From Mesobacillus subterraneus (GTDB lineage Bacteria > Bacillota > Bacilli > Bacillales > Cytobacillaceae), in contig NZ_CP129019.1 in assembly GCF_020524355.2 (NCBI RefSeq), forward strand, positions 4,400,001 through 4,464,000: 64,000 nt of DNA, in the 5' to 3' direction. The notes under the pieces were generated by a model that had not been told where the DNA came from, made no database searches, and saw only the letters and a list, made by a program, of their open reading frames with translations. How positions within the stretch are numbered: the stretch's first letter is position 1; each line of letters starts with the position of its first letter. This document shows positions 12,078 through 22,735 of this stretch, piece by piece. The position numbers and the translations under genes are program-made.

Positions 12078-12867
12078 TTATCCCTCCTTTTCTCTTCGTT
12101 TTTACGCTTTTTTCTCTATATCTGGCTGCATTTGCATTCACAATTTCACACAAATTTTCTGGCTTTCAGGACAATAGTCTGCTCGAAAAGCATAAATTCA
12201 AAGGTTATACAAACTGTACAACCCCTGAATTAATAAATATACAAAACTATTAATGTGGAAAAATATATAATAAGGAAGAAAGGAAGCTTTTCGACAATAT
12301 CCACTTTCTGTGGACAAAGTTTTACAACAGACCTGAATAACCTATCCACAGCTTATCCACATTTTGTGGATAAATATATTTTCGACATCGAATTATTAAG
12401 AGTGAAAACACAAATATAATATCAGATTATCTAGCATGGCGCAACGCTTTTTAATACATTATCCACAATACACTATCACTGTGGAGATTAATTGTCCACA
12501 GGTACTTGGATTGTGTAAAAGCTGTCAGGAAGCCTTGTGGATAATAAAAAACATGTCGATTTTTGTCCACAGGCCTCTGGAAGACGTAAAATAATCAATA
12601 AAATATTTCGATTAACCTTTCTTATAACGGAGAAAAATATTCTTAGAAATTTTTTACTGATGAGTTCATTACGAAGTTTCTTTATAAAATTTTTAAAGTG
12701 ACTGGTTTCTCGATTTTATGTTTCTAAATGGATCATGAAGTGTTGAAAGGGTTCCGAATGTTACTATATGGTTATGGTCCAGGTTAGAGAAAAAAATCTC
12801 TAAGGAAGGAATCTAAGAGATCATGTATTTGAAATCTGGGTAATCCCGTCGATTTCCGAATAGGCAC
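12078..12867. other. oriC DnaA-box cluster upstream of dnaA
   Basis: A gene-free AT-rich region of nearly 800 bp. Perfect boxes lie at 12353-12361 (TTATCCACA), 12365-12373 (inverted), 12459-12467 and 12536-12544 (inverted), with near-matches such as 12342-12350 and TGTCCACAG sites. It corresponds to the incA/incB side of the B. subtilis origin and must also contain the dnaA promoter. Together with 10547-10727 it makes a bipartite oriC flanking dnaA. Confidence 0.9.
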
Positions 12868-12897
12868 TTGACAATTTATGCTGCACGTCTTTATAAT
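12868..12897 (+). promoter_or_regulatory. SigA-type promoter of rpmH
   Basis: TTGACA at 12868 and TATAAT at 12892 are both perfect consensus with 18-bp spacing, 48 bp upstream of the rpmH start. Confidence 0.8.
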
Positions 12898-12944
12898 TAC
12901 AAAGACTGTCTGTAACAGCTATTCCTCAGGGAGGTGTAACATAT

Positions 12945-13079
12945 ATGAAACGCACTTATCAACCAAATAAACGTAAACACAGCAAAGTTCACGGATTCCG
13001 TGCCCGCATGAGCAGTGCAAATGGCCGTAAGGTTCTTGCTCGCCGTCGTCGCAAAGGAAGAAAAGTATTATCAGCTTAG
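12945..13079 (+). CDS. rpmH: 50S ribosomal protein L34
   Basis: A 44-residue basic protein, [19 protein letters not shown] ... [12 protein letters not shown], matching the L34 family along its whole length. A GGGAGGTG site precedes the ATG. It is the first gene right of oriC, as in nearly all Firmicutes. Confidence 0.98.
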   Translation: MKRTYQPNKRKHSKVHGFRARMSSANGRKVLARRRRKGRKVLSA

Positions 13080-13107
13080 GCCACTGAAATGTCAGTGGTC
13101 TTTTTTC
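13080..13107 (+). terminator. Hairpin between rpmH and rnpA
   Basis: CCACTGA/TCAGTGG with a 4-nt loop followed by TCTTTTTT. It probably terminates or attenuates transcription so that L34 is made in excess over RnpA. Confidence 0.75.
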
Positions 13108-13263
13108 TCTTTGGGCAATACTATTTTGGGAGCTCTGTATGCTGGCAAAGTGGCTTTAGGGGATTTATTTTTGTCAATACTGAACATAATAAATTCCTTG
13201 CCCGCCTTTTTAAAAGAACCCCAAAGAAAAATTCAGATCCATAGAGAATTGAAGGTGCTATAG

Positions 13264-13626
13264 ATGAAAAAAGACTTCAGAGTTAAAAAAAATAAAGAAT
13301 TCCAAGAGGCTTTTAAAAAAGGAAGATCGGTTGCGAACCGGCAATTTGTCGTCTATATTTTAAAAAAATCTGACCAGGAGAATTTCCGTATCGGTTTGTC
13401 AGTCAGCAAAAAAATAGGCAATGCCGTCATGCGGAACCAAATCAAAAGGTATATCCGGCAATCATTTCATGAACTGCAGGACCGGGTCCATAACGGGAAC
13501 GATTATATCGTCATTGCCAGAAAGCCAACCGCTGAAATGGACATGCATGAAGTGAAGAAAAGCCTGGAACATGTCTTGAAGGTCGGTAAGGTTTTGAAGA
13601 AGCCAAAACGTGGAGATAATGATTGA
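13264..13626 (+). CDS. rnpA: Ribonuclease P protein component
   Basis: Protein cofactor of RNase P, which trims tRNA 5' leaders. It has 120 residues with the RNR-region motif [19 protein letters not shown] central to RNA binding. It lies 184 bp after rpmH, past a terminator-like hairpin. Start ATG 13264 gives [14 protein letters not shown], the usual N-terminus. Confidence 0.97.
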   Translation: MKKDFRVKKNKEFQEAFKKGRSVANRQFVVYILKKSDQENFRIGLSVSKKIGNAVMRNQIKRYIRQSFHELQDRVHNGNDYIVIARKPTAEMDMHEVKKSLEHVLKVGKVLKKPKRGDND

Positions 13627-13788
13627 GGCAAAAATATTTGCCGATTTGCAATTTTTAAAAGCGCTTCCCTATAAAAGATGTTAAAATACTCTTGATTGCA
13701 TTGCCCTAACAAGGCTAAATGTACATAAATTTTGGGACAAACTTTTGAAAATAAATGAACGTACCGGGAAGTTAGGAGGAAATGAAGC

Positions 13789-14562
13789 TTGAAAAAAAGA
13801 ATAGTATTGATAATGGGCTTGCTTTTAGTGATGACCGTGCTGACAGGCTGTATGGAATATGACCAGCCAATCACTGAGGAAAGCAAGGGTTTTTGGAATG
13901 AATATATCGTCTATCCATTATCCTTGTTAATCGTCAAGATGGCTGAGTGGCTTGGTGGCAGCTTTGGTTTATCGATTATTGCTGTGACGTTAATCATCCG
14001 TTTTGCAATCTTGCCGCTTATGATTAAGCAAACGAGAAGTTCGAAAGCGATGCAGGCATTGCAGCCGGAAATGGCAAAGTTAAAAGAAAAATACAGCTCC
14101 AAGGATCAGAAAACCCAGCAGAAGCTCCAGCAGGAAACAATGGCACTTTTCCAGAAGCATGGTGTCAATCCGCTTGCAGGATGTTTTCCGCTGATCGTTC
14201 AGATGCCGATTTTGATTGGTTTCTACCACGCGATTTCAAGAACGAGGGAGATCGCTGAACATAACTTCCTATGGTTCGACCTTGGTTCACCGGATCCATA
14301 TTATATCCTGCCGCTAGTTGCAGGTGCTACGACTTTCATCCAGCAAAAAATGATGATGGCTGGCCAGGAAGCAAATCCGCAGATGGCAATGATGCTTTGG
14401 CTGATGCCAATCATGATCATTGTGTTCGCGATCAACTTCCCTGCAGCCCTTTCATTGTACTGGGTAGTCGGAAACTTATTTATGATTGTTCAAACTTACT
14501 TTATTAAAGAGCCGGATCTTAAAGCTGCAGCTGCCGGCAATGCGGGAGGAGCAAAAAAGTGA
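13789..14562 (+). CDS. yidC: Membrane protein insertase YidC (SpoIIIJ-type lipoprotein)
   Basis: Inserts membrane proteins with or without SecYEG; the SpoIIIJ paralogue is also needed during sporulation. It starts at TTG 13789 with a GGAGGA site. A signal peptide ends in the lipobox LTGC (Cys about 21), followed by hydrophobic segments. The YidC core includes [19 protein letters not shown] with the conserved Arg in the hydrophilic groove. At 257 residues it has the Gram-positive length without the large periplasmic domain. Its stop overlaps the jag start by four bases. Confidence 0.96.
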   Translation: MKKRIVLIMGLLLVMTVLTGCMEYDQPITEESKGFWNEYIVYPLSLLIVKMAEWLGGSFGLSIIAVTLIIRFAILPLMIKQTRSSKAMQALQPEMAKLKEKYSSKDQKTQQKLQQETMALFQKHGVNPLAGCFPLIVQMPILIGFYHAISRTREIAEHNFLWFDLGSPDPYYILPLVAGATTFIQQKMMMAGQEANPQMAMMLWLMPIMIIVFAINFPAALSLYWVVGNLFMIVQTYFIKEPDLKAAAAGNAGGAKK

Positions 14563-15179
14563 AACAGGTAACTGCTACAGGACAAAATGTCGACGAAGCA
14601 GTAGAATCCGCTTTAGCTCAATTAAAAACAACCAAAGACCGCACAGAAATTGAAGTAATTGATGAAGGCAAAAAGGGGATTTTCGGACTTTTCGGCGTAC
14701 GTCCGGCTGTCGTAAAGGTGACAGTGAAAATCGATGCTGTTGAAGAAGCCGTAAATTATTTGAAGTCGGTTGGCTTGCAAATGGGAGCTCCGATTGAAGT
14801 TGATGTGAAAAAGGAAGGAAAAACAGTACTTTTTACGATGTCAGGCGAGAAAATCGCATTGTTGATTGGAAAAAGAGGCCAAACGCTGAATTCCCTGCAA
14901 TTTTTGACACAGCTCGTGATGAATCGTTATTCTGAACAGTATTCCACTGTCTTACTTGATGCAGAGGACTATCGCCAGCGCAGACATGATACACTTATGC
15001 AATTGGCTGAACGTCTTGCGCAAAAAGCAGTCAGAACTGGCCAGACCGTCGCGCTCGAACCTATGCCTTCGTATGAACGCAAAGTGATTCATACTGCCTT
15101 GATGAAAAACAAGAAAATCAAAACCTATTCCGATGGCTCAGAACCACATAGACATATTGTGATCGCGCCGTCTAAATAA
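14559..15179 (+). CDS. jag: RNA-binding protein Jag/KhpB
   Basis: A GTG start overlaps the yidC stop (GTGA), so the two are translationally coupled. The 206-residue protein has the Jag_N domain (residues 1-50, [13 protein letters not shown]), a KH domain with the [14 protein letters not shown] loop, and a C-terminal R3H domain ([22 protein letters not shown]). The family binds RNA together with KhpA and influences cell division and envelope. Confidence 0.95.
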   Translation: MKQVTATGQNVDEAVESALAQLKTTKDRTEIEVIDEGKKGIFGLFGVRPAVVKVTVKIDAVEEAVNYLKSVGLQMGAPIEVDVKKEGKTVLFTMSGEKIALLIGKRGQTLNSLQFLTQLVMNRYSEQYSTVLLDAEDYRQRRHDTLMQLAERLAQKAVRTGQTVALEPMPSYERKVIHTALMKNKKIKTYSDGSEPHRHIVIAPSK

Positions 15180-15185
15180 ACAAAT

Positions 15186-15216
15186 GAAACCCGGACCTGG
15201 TCAAGGTACGGGTTTT
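15186..15216 (+). terminator. jag terminator
   Basis: AACCCG/CGGGTT stem with an inner ACCT/AGGT, followed by a T-run. Confidence 0.75.
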
Positions 15217-15347
15217 TTGTGCAATTTTATTATATGTTTTAGTGGTTTTGACACATTTTTAATAGTGTGGGTGCCATAAGTGCTTCAGATGAGTTGAATT
15301 TAGTAGTTTCATGACCGCACACTGATATTATTTTGTTCATTAATAAT

Positions 15348-15440
15348 TTTATTGGCGGTTTTCACATTTTTATTGGCGATAATAAAAATATATAGGCGAA
15401 AATGAGTAGTTTATTGGCGATAATTCGTTTTATTGCTGAA
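15348..15440. repeat. Five ATTGGCG-like motifs at about 20-bp period
   Basis: ATTGGCG at 15351, 15372 and 15413, ATAGGCG at 15392 and ATTGCTG at 15432; the intervals are 21, 20, 21 and 19 bp. The flanks are AT-rich (TTTTATTGGCGATAAT). Even spacing of two helical turns suggests cooperative protein binding. It lies in a 560-bp non-coding gap; the gap also holds the DnaA boxes just to the right and otherwise shows no gene. Confidence 0.6.
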
Positions 15441-15558
15441 CTGGAAATTATCCTGCATTTTCCGATTTTTAAAAACCTGTCCTTCAGTCAAATCAATTCC
15501 TCTTTATCAGTTTTCCACATCCAATATAAAAATCATATTTCCTCATTTGGTTTTATTG

Positions 15559-15615
15559 TTATTCACATGTGGATAAGTTAAAATTAAATAAGTTTATTTT
15601 ATATGTTGTGGATAA
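15559..15615. promoter_or_regulatory. DnaA-box cluster upstream of mnmE
   Basis: TTATTCACA (15559-15567) abuts TGTGGATAA (15568-15576), and another perfect inverted box is at 15607-15615. I recall a DnaA-box cluster at the equivalent jag-trmE gap in B. subtilis, where such clusters titrate DnaA or regulate neighbours. Confidence 0.7.
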
Positions 15616-15738
15616 TTCCAGAGTTGCGAGAATTCCTTTCTTTTTTTCACAAAAGTGATGTGGTATTCTAGTAATTTGTAGAAAACAAACTTTAATCTTT
15701 TGATATAGATACTTTTTTAGAAAAAGTGGGGTGAGCAA

Positions 15739-17124
15739 ATGGAGTTTGATACGATTGCGGCGATTTCTACGCCGATGGGTGAAGGTGCGATTGCGATTGT
15801 CCGATTAAGCGGGGATCAAGCTTTCGAAATAGCAGATCGTCTGTTCAAAGGCGTTGGCAGCAAGAAGCTGAGTGAGGTGGCTTCGCATACAATCCATTAC
15901 GGTCATCTGATTGATCCGAAAACAGGACAAGTTGCCGAAGAGGTGATGGTCTCTGTTATGAGAGGGCCAAAAACATTCACGAAAGAGGATGTAGTCGAAA
16001 TCAACTGCCATGGGGGTCTAGTTTCTGTAAACCGTGTGCTCCAGCTTGTTCTGAATCAAGGAGCGAGACTGGCGGAGCCGGGGGAATTTACAAAACGGGC
16101 TTTTTTAAATGGACGGATCGACCTTTCCCAGGCGGAGGCAGTCATTGATTTGATCAGAGCGAAAACGGATCGTGCGATGAACCTGGCGCTTGGCCAGATG
16201 GAGGGACGCCTATCAAGGCTCATCCAGAAGCTGCGCCAGGAGATTCTCGAAATTCTTGCGCATGTGGAAGTGAACATTGATTATCCGGAGTATGATGATG
16301 TAGAGGAAATGACGCATAATATGCTTTTGGAAAAGGCGAAGTATGTAAAAGGTGAGTTGGAGAAGCTTTTGCAAACTTCCCAGCAGGGGAAAATTCTTCG
16401 TGAAGGACTGTCAACTGTCATTGTTGGTCGCCCGAATGTTGGAAAATCCTCTTTGCTGAACAGCCTTGTACATGAAAATAAAGCGATTGTTACCGATATA
16501 CCTGGTACAACTCGAGATGTCATTGAAGAATATGTAAATGTTCGAGGTGTTCCTTTAAGACTGCTCGATACAGCAGGGATCCGTGAAACAGAGGATATCG
16601 TCGAACGAATCGGCGTCGAACGCTCTCGTCAGGTTTTGAAGGAAGCAGATTTAATCTTGCTCGTTCTGAACTATTCCGATGAGCTTTCGGAAGAGGATCG
16701 GAACATTTTCAGAGCGGTAGAAAACATGGATGTCATTGTCATCGTCAATAAAACAGACCTTCCGAAAAAAATTGATTTGGATGAAGTGAAGAAGCTTGCA
16801 AAGGATTATTCGCTGGTGACGACCTCCTTGCTTGAGGACAAGGGTGTGGATGAGCTGGAAGAAGCGATTTCGAACTTGTTCTTCTCAGGTGGTATTGAAT
16901 CAGGCGACCTGACATATGTTTCGAACAGCCGGCATATTGCACTCCTCAACCAGGCTGTCCATTCGATTGAAGAAGGTATCAGCGGAGTCGAAATGGGAAC
17001 ACCAATCGATATTGTCCAAATAGATTTGACTCGTTCCTGGGAGCTGCTTGGCGAAGTAATAGGTGAAAGTGTGCATGAGAGCTTGATTGACCAATTATTC
17101 TCGCAGTTCTGTTTAGGGAAATAA
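15739..17124 (+). CDS. mnmE: tRNA modification GTPase MnmE
   Basis: With MnmG it makes the cmnm5 modification at wobble U34 of certain tRNAs. It is 461 residues: an N-terminal formyl-THF-binding domain, a G domain inserted in a helical region with G1 GRPNVGKSS (from about residue 230), DTAG and NKTD, and the C-terminal FCLGK carrying the conserved Cys. The start ATG follows GTGGGGTGAG. It lies 127 bp upstream of mnmG, its partner. Confidence 0.98.
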   Translation: MEFDTIAAISTPMGEGAIAIVRLSGDQAFEIADRLFKGVGSKKLSEVASHTIHYGHLIDPKTGQVAEEVMVSVMRGPKTFTKEDVVEINCHGGLVSVNRVLQLVLNQGARLAEPGEFTKRAFLNGRIDLSQAEAVIDLIRAKTDRAMNLALGQMEGRLSRLIQKLRQEILEILAHVEVNIDYPEYDDVEEMTHNMLLEKAKYVKGELEKLLQTSQQGKILREGLSTVIVGRPNVGKSSLLNSLVHENKAIVTDIPGTTRDVIEEYVNVRGVPLRLLDTAGIRETEDIVERIGVERSRQVLKEADLILLVLNYSDELSEEDRNIFRAVENMDVIVIVNKTDLPKKIDLDEVKKLAKDYSLVTTSLLEDKGVDELEEAISNLFFSGGIESGDLTYVSNSRHIALLNQAVHSIEEGISGVEMGTPIDIVQIDLTRSWELLGEVIGESVHESLIDQLFSQFCLGK

Positions 17125-17251
17125 CAAATATTAAAGTTATTTTTGAAAAACTTTCTATAAGGCTACGGAAAATAGTGATAAAGCGTTTTTGAACTATAAT
17201 GATTCTTTTTACTTATAGAGCTTGATTGCAGCATAAAAAGGAGGCAGCAAG

Positions 17252-19132
17252 ATGGGTTATGAAGCCGGAATTTTTGATGTGGTTGTAGTTGGTGCCGGCC
17301 ATGCGGGTGTTGAGGCGGCACTTGCGCCAGCACGCATGGGTGCGAAAACCGCAATGATTACCATCAATCTAGATATGATTGCATTTATGCCGTGCAACCC
17401 GTCAATCGGCGGACCTGCAAAGGGAATTGTTGTACGGGAAATTGACGCTTTGGGCGGCGAAATGGGCCGCAACATTGATAAAACATACATCCAGATGAGG
17501 ATGTTGAATACTGGAAAGGGTCCTGCAGTACGTGCGTTGAGGGCCCAGGCCGATAAATTCGATTATCAGAATGAAATGAAAAAGGCGCTGGAAAATGAAA
17601 AGAACCTGACATTGGTGCAGGGAATGGTTGAGCGCCTGGTCATTGAGGACGGCGAATGCAAAGGGGTCATTACTCAGACTGGAGCCATTTATCGCGCGAA
17701 AACAGTCGTCATCACCACAGGTACGTATATGCGCGGGGAAATCATCCTTGGTGAATTGAAATACTCAAGCGGTCCGAACAATCAGCAGCCGTCAATCAAG
17801 CTTTCAGAGCATCTTGAAGAGCTTGGCTTTGATCTTGTGCGGTTTAAAACGGGAACTCCGCCTCGTGTGCACAGTGACACAATTGATTATTCTAAAACAG
17901 AAATCCAGCCTGGTGACGATGTCCACCGAGCATTTTCCTATGAAACGACGAAATATATCACCGACCAGCTTCCGTGCTGGCTGACGTATACGAATGAACA
18001 CACACATCAGCTGATTGATGAAAATCTCCACCGTTCACCGATGTATTCCGGAATGATTAAGGGTACTGGCCCTCGCTATTGCCCGTCCATCGAGGATAAG
18101 GTCGTTCGCTTTAATGATAAGCCGCGCCATCAGATTTTCCTGGAGCCGGAAGGAAGAAATACGCAGGAAGTTTATGTACAGGGATTGTCAACGAGCTTGC
18201 CTGAAGAAGTCCAGCATAAGATTCTTCAGACAATTCCTGGCCTGGAAAAAGTCCAGATGATGCGTGCCGGCTATGCCATTGAGTATGATGCAGTTGTTCC
18301 GACTCAGCTTTGACCAACACTGGAAACGAAGTTAGTGAAAAATCTTTATACTGCAGGCCAGATCAATGGTACTTCAGGTTATGAAGAGGCTGCCGGTCAG
18401 GGTATCATGGCTGGAATCAATGCGGGCCGAAGAGCACTGGACAAAGAAGAAGTCATCCTCAGCCGAGCTGATGCCTATATCGGTGTATTGATCGATGACC
18501 TCGTGACTAAAGGAACAAATGAACCGTACCGTTTATTGACATCAAGAGCGGAATACCGCCTGCTTCTCCGTCACGATAATGCAGACCTTCGTTTGACTGA
18601 AAGAGGTCACGAAATTGGCTTGATAACAGAAGAACGTTATCAGAAGTTTTTAGCGAAAAAAGAAGCGATCGAAGGGGAGAAACAGCGCCTTCAATCGATC
18701 ATCATCAAACCGACAGCTGAAGTTCAGGAACTGATCCGTTCTCTTGGCGGAAGTGAATTGAAGGATGGCATCCGTGCTTCAGACTTATTGAAGCGTCCGG
18801 AGGTTTCCTATCAGCATATTAAACAGCTGGTTCCTGCAGATGGCGAACTTGATTTTGAAATAGAAGAACAAACGGAAATTCAAATCAAATATGAGGGATA
18901 TATTGAGAAATCACTTCAGCAGGTGGAAAGGCTGAAAAAGATGGAAGACAAGAAAATCCCGGAAAATATTGATTATGAGGCAATTTCTGGACTGGCAACA
19001 GAGGCTCGTCAAAAATTGAAAGAAGTACGTCCGTTGACATTGGCGCAAGCATCGAGGATCTCAGGTGTGAATCCCGCAGATATCTCCATCCTGCTCGTTT
19101 ATTTGGAACAAGGGCGTATTGCGCGAATCTAA
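17252..19132 (+). pseudogene. mnmG: tRNA modification enzyme MnmG (GidA) with an in-frame TGA
   Basis: FAD-dependent partner of MnmE. The whole 626-codon frame is recognisable, with the FAD motif [12 protein letters not shown] near the N-terminus and [11 protein letters not shown] around residue 48. At codon 354 (18311-18313) the sequence reads PTQL-TGA-PTLETK, where the family has PTQLWPTLETK; a single G-to-A change of TGG would do this. Downstream residues [22 protein letters not shown] and the C-terminal helical domain are perfect. It is a real nonsense mutation, leaky TGA readthrough, or a base-call error. The start has an AAGGAGG site. Confidence 0.93.
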
Positions 19133-19166
19133 CAAGATAACAAAGTATAAAATTTAACTTTAAGAA

Positions 19167-19415
19167 TTGTCCAGCTCCAGCGCCTAGCCCCTCGAGACGT
19201 TTGTCTAGCTGCGGCTCCTAACTCCTCGAGTCGCTTCGGTCCTGTCAATGAAGTCAAAGAACGACTTCACTGTCAGGCCCTCCAGCGCTTGTCGGAGTTG
19301 GGCAGTCGCCTCCGCTTTTCGTTTTCGGTCCGCTCAGGTGAAGTCAAAAAGCGACTTCACCGGTCGGCCCTCCAACGCTTGTCGGGGCTGACCTTGGCGC
19401 TTGCGCTTTTCGAAT
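19167..19415. repeat. Modular origin-region repeat, copy B (two units)
   Basis: Two consecutive units carry the modules CCAGCGCCTAGCCCCTCGAG, GAAGTCAAAGAACGACTTCA, CCTCCAGCGCTTGTCGG and CTTGCGCTTTTC. It occupies nearly all of the mnmG-rsmG gap and ends 32 bp before the rsmG start, so it may provide the 5' leader of rsmG. Confidence 0.85.
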
Positions 19416-19446
19416 AACGACCAGCAAGGACAGAAAGGGTTGGCTT

Positions 19447-20163
19447 ATGAATACAGATCAATTTAAAGCATTGCTCGCCGAAAAGGGAATTGAACTTTCT
19501 CAGAAGCAAATGGAGCAATATGAAAAGTACTATAAAATGCTCGTCGAGTGGAATGAAAAAATGAATTTGACTGCGATCACAGAGAAACCAGAGGTATACC
19601 TGAAACACTTCTATGACTCCGTTTCTGCCGCATTTTATTTTGATTTTAATAAGCCGCTCAATTTGTGCGACGTTGGTGCCGGTGCCGGCTTCCCGAGTAT
19701 CCCGATTAAAATTGCATTCCCGGAAATTAAGGTGACAATAGTCGATTCCTTAAATAAGCGAATCACATTTTTGGAGCAGCTTTCAAAAGAATTGGGGCTT
19801 GAAGGAACAACATTCATTCATGATCGTGCTGAGACATTCGGACAAAATCCGTCCCATCGTGAAAAATATGAAGTTGTCATGGCAAGGGCTGTTGCCAGGA
19901 TGTCTGTATTAAGCGAACTTTGCCTTCCGTTAGTGAAAGTTGGCGGGACATTCATCGCCATGAAGGGCAACCAGGCAGGAGAGGAATTGCAGGTTGGCGA
20001 AAAAGCGATCAGTGTTCTTGGGGGCAAGCTTGAATCTGCCCATTCATTCACACTGCCTGTGGAAGAGAGTGAACGGAATATATTAATCATCAACAAACTA
20101 AAGCCAACACCTAAGAAGTACCCAAGAAAACCGGGAACTCCGAATAAGACTCCTATTGAATAG
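19447..20163 (+). CDS. rsmG: 16S rRNA (guanine-N7) methyltransferase RsmG
   Basis: Methylates G527 of 16S rRNA (loss gives low-level streptomycin resistance). It has 238 residues with SAM-binding motif [16 protein letters not shown] and the later [16 protein letters not shown] 19447 gives [18 protein letters not shown], the typical N-terminus. It follows mnmG as in B. subtilis (gidA-gidB). Confidence 0.97.
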   Translation: MNTDQFKALLAEKGIELSQKQMEQYEKYYKMLVEWNEKMNLTAITEKPEVYLKHFYDSVSAAFYFDFNKPLNLCDVGAGAGFPSIPIKIAFPEIKVTIVDSLNKRITFLEQLSKELGLEGTTFIHDRAETFGQNPSHREKYEVVMARAVARMSVLSELCLPLVKVGGTFIAMKGNQAGEELQVGEKAISVLGGKLESAHSFTLPVEESERNILIINKLKPTPKKYPRKPGTPNKTPIE

Positions 20164-20345
20164 AGTTTCCTGATCCCTTTCAGCTTAGGACTGAGCTTTA
20201 GAGCGGTCCGGGCATGATTGGGTGTGCTTGCGCTTTTTGTTCTATTTGGAAAAATGAATTTAGTTTATAATAGAGTCTATAGGCAGGAACTTGTCATTTT
20301 TATAGAGAATATGTAATAGGGAGTTCATAAAGGTGGTGTAGGGTG

Positions 20346-21239
20346 ATGAAGCCTTCTCTTTCGCGCTTTTTTGGCCTTGGGGAAAAGGAAAAAGATCAGA
20401 ACCAGGTGGAAGAACAGAATCAAGTGGAAGAACAGACAGTTGAGGATATTGACAACATAGAAAATGAAGAAATAAAGAAAATTCCGATTAACCATATTAT
20501 TCCTAATAGATACCAGCCAAGAACTGTTTTTGATGATGAAAAAATTGAAGAATTGGACCGTACCATTCACATACATGGAGTAATCCAGCCAATTGTCGTC
20601 CGTGAATTCGATCAGGATCAATTTGAAATCATTGCAGGTGAACGCCGCTGGAGAGCGATGAAAAAGCTTGAGTGGGAAGAAGTTCCTGCAATCGTTAAAA
20701 ATTTATCTGACTCCGAAACCGCATCTGTTGCTTTGATCGAGAACCTCCAGCGTGAGGAGCTTTCACCGATTGAAGAAGCGATGGCTTATGGAAAGTTACT
20801 GGAAATTCATAACCTGACCCAGGAAGCTTTGGCGCAAAGACTGGGAAAAGGTCAATCAACAGTTGCGAATAAGCTGCGATTGCTGAAACTTCCACAGGAA
20901 GTGCAGGATGCGCTTTTGAATAAGCAAATTACAGAGCGGCATGCCCGTTCATTAATCCCGTTGAAAAATCCTCAGCTTCAGGTACAGGTTTTGGCAGAGG
21001 TTGTGGAGAAATCTCTTAATGTCAAACAAACAGAAGAACGCGTCGTCAAGCTTCTGAGTCAAAATGAAGAGAAACCAAAGCCAAAGCGGAAGGCATTCAG
21101 CAAGGATATGAGAATTGCGGTCAATACCATCCGCCAGTCGCTGACGATGGTTTCCGATAGCGGCATCAATCTCGATTCGGAAGAAGAAGAGTTTGAAGAG
21201 TTCTATCAATTCACGATTCGCATACCAAAAAAGAAATAA
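20346..21239 (+). CDS. noc: Nucleoid occlusion protein Noc
   Basis: ParB-family CTPase that binds NBS sites and prevents FtsZ assembly over the nucleoid. [16 protein letters not shown] is the amphipathic membrane-targeting N-terminus typical of Noc rather than Spo0J. It has GERRWRAM (CTP-binding box), [13 protein letters not shown] and an HTH in [23 protein letters not shown] chose ATG 20346, three bases after a GTG in the same frame, because AAAGGTGG is then well spaced. Paralogous to spo0J two genes on. Confidence 0.96.
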   Translation: MKPSLSRFFGLGEKEKDQNQVEEQNQVEEQTVEDIDNIENEEIKKIPINHIIPNRYQPRTVFDDEKIEELDRTIHIHGVIQPIVVREFDQDQFEIIAGERRWRAMKKLEWEEVPAIVKNLSDSETASVALIENLQREELSPIEEAMAYGKLLEIHNLTQEALAQRLGKGQSTVANKLRLLKLPQEVQDALLNKQITERHARSLIPLKNPQLQVQVLAEVVEKSLNVKQTEERVVKLLSQNEEKPKPKRKAFSKDMRIAVNTIRQSLTMVSDSGINLDSEEEEFEEFYQFTIRIPKKK

Positions 21240-21248
21240 TAGAATGCT

Positions 21249-21278
21249 AGTGGGGGACATGCTGTCTCCCGCTTTTTT
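21249..21278 (+). terminator. noc terminator
   Basis: GGGGGACA/TGTCTCCC stem with a 3-nt loop followed by GCTTTTTT. Confidence 0.75.
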
Positions 21279-21490
21279 GTTGGCGAAATTTAAGCCAATC
21301 ATCACCCACGTAACAGTTCCTTTTGTATATTAGACTGCGATATTACTATATTATTTCTTTTGAATAAAAATTCTATCAACTGTGTTGATTCATGATAAAA
21401 TATAATACATGATTGCTTTTTTAGGATTTTCTTGATTCAGTGGGGATTCATAATCTCCCATTGGATTTTTATGTTTTCTATTTCGATGAG

Positions 21491-21941
21491 GGTCTAGCTC
21501 CAGCGCTTTTCGGTGCTGAGCGAGGCGCTTGCGCTTTTTGTTCACAGATAAGAAAGTATAAATTCACTTCGAGAAATGGCCAGCTCCAGCGCCTAGCCCC
21601 TCGAGTCGCTTGTCTAGCTGCGGCTCCTAACTCCTCGAGACGTTTCGGTCCTGCCAATGAAGTCAAAGAGCGACTTCACTGTCAGGCCCTCCAACGCTTG
21701 TCGGAGTTGAGCAGTCGCCTCCGCTTTTCGAATTGTCTAGTGTCGCCTCCTAGAAACTCAGAAACTTCAACTCCGCCGGCAGAAGCAAAAAGCGCTTCTT
21801 TGTCGGAGTCTCCAGTTTCTACGTTTCTGGTCAGTCGGCTATACATTTCGACTTCGGTCCTGCCAATGAAGTCAAAGGACGACTTCACCGTCAGGCCCTC
21901 CAGCGCTTGTCGGGGCTGACCAAGGCGCTTGCGCTTTTCTT
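21491..21941. repeat. Modular origin-region repeat, copy C (longest, multi-unit)
   Basis: About 450 bp of rearranged modules: a short CTAGCTCCAGCGCTTTTC unit, a full unit, a variant unit built on AGAAACTCAGAAACTTC / GTTTCTACGTTTCTGG, then another GAAGTCAAAGGACGACTTCA unit ending in CTTGCGCTTTTC. It fills the noc-soj gap to within about 30 bp of the soj start, whose promoter must lie inside or left of it. Confidence 0.85.
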
Positions 21942-21973
21942 ATTATTTTACGGGTTTGAAAGAAGGTGACAAT

Positions 21974-22735
21974 GTGGGAAAAATCATCGCGATTGCGAAT
22001 CAAAAAGGTGGAGTTGGCAAGACGACTACCTCAGTGAACCTCGGTGCGTGCCTGGCCTACATAGGAAAAAAAGTGCTGCTTGTCGACACAGATCCTCAAG
22101 GAAACGCTACGAGTGGTGTGGGAATTGAAAAAGCGGATGTTGAGCAATGCATATATGATGTTCTTGTTGATGATGTTGAAGCCAAAAATGTAATCCAGCC
22201 AACAGCGGTCGAAAATCTATATACCATACCAGCGACCATCCAGCTTGCTGGAGCGGAAATAGAGCTTGTGCCCACAATCTCAAGGGAGGTTCGCTTAAAG
22301 CGGGCTCTTGAGGAAGTGAAGGATCGTTTTGATTATATTATTATAGACTGTCCGCCGTCACTCGGTTTATTGACACTGAATGCATTGACGGCTTCAGATG
22401 CCGTCATAATCCCTGTCCAATGCGAGTATTATGCACTTGAAGGGCTAAGTCAGCTCCTGAATACTGTCCGGCTCGTTCAGAAGCATTTGAATCAGGATCT
22501 GAAGATTGAAGGTGTCCTGCTAACTATGCTGGATGCGCGTACGAATCTTGGTCTTCAAGTCATCGAAGAAGTGAAGAAGTACTTCCAAGATAAGGTTTAC
22601 AAGACTGTCATTCCAAGGAATGTCCGTCTCAGTGAAGCTCCAAGCCATGGAGAGCCAATTATCATTTATGATCCAAAGTCCCGCGGGGCAGAGGTTTATT
22701 TAGATCTTGCAAAGGAAGTGGTTGCAAATGGCTAA
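21974..22735 (+). CDS. soj: Chromosome-partitioning ATPase Soj (ParA)
   Basis: ParA ATPase that, with Spo0J, controls DnaA activity and origin segregation. The deviant Walker A motif is QKGGVGKTTTS, with DCPPSLGLLTLNAL later. I start it at GTG 21974 (VGKIIAIANQ), behind GAAGGTGA, because the B. subtilis protein starts with MGKIIAI; the open frame further upstream is in repeat C. The length is 253 residues. Its stop overlaps the spo0J start by eight bases. Confidence 0.97.
   Translation: MGKIIAIANQKGGVGKTTTSVNLGACLAYIGKKVLLVDTDPQGNATSGVGIEKADVEQCIYDVLVDDVEAKNVIQPTAVENLYTIPATIQLAGAEIELVPTISREVRLKRALEEVKDRFDYIIIDCPPSLGLLTLNALTASDAVIIPVQCEYYALEGLSQLLNTVRLVQKHLNQDLKIEGVLLTMLDARTNLGLQVIEEVKKYFQDKVYKTVIPRNVRLSEAPSHGEPIIIYDPKSRGAEVYLDLAKEVVANG

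Noticed and set aside
21440..21919. A 159-residue plus-strand frame before soj
   Set aside because: It is translated from the modular repeat copy C; the similar frames on the other strand and in other copies show that it is repeat sequence, not a gene.
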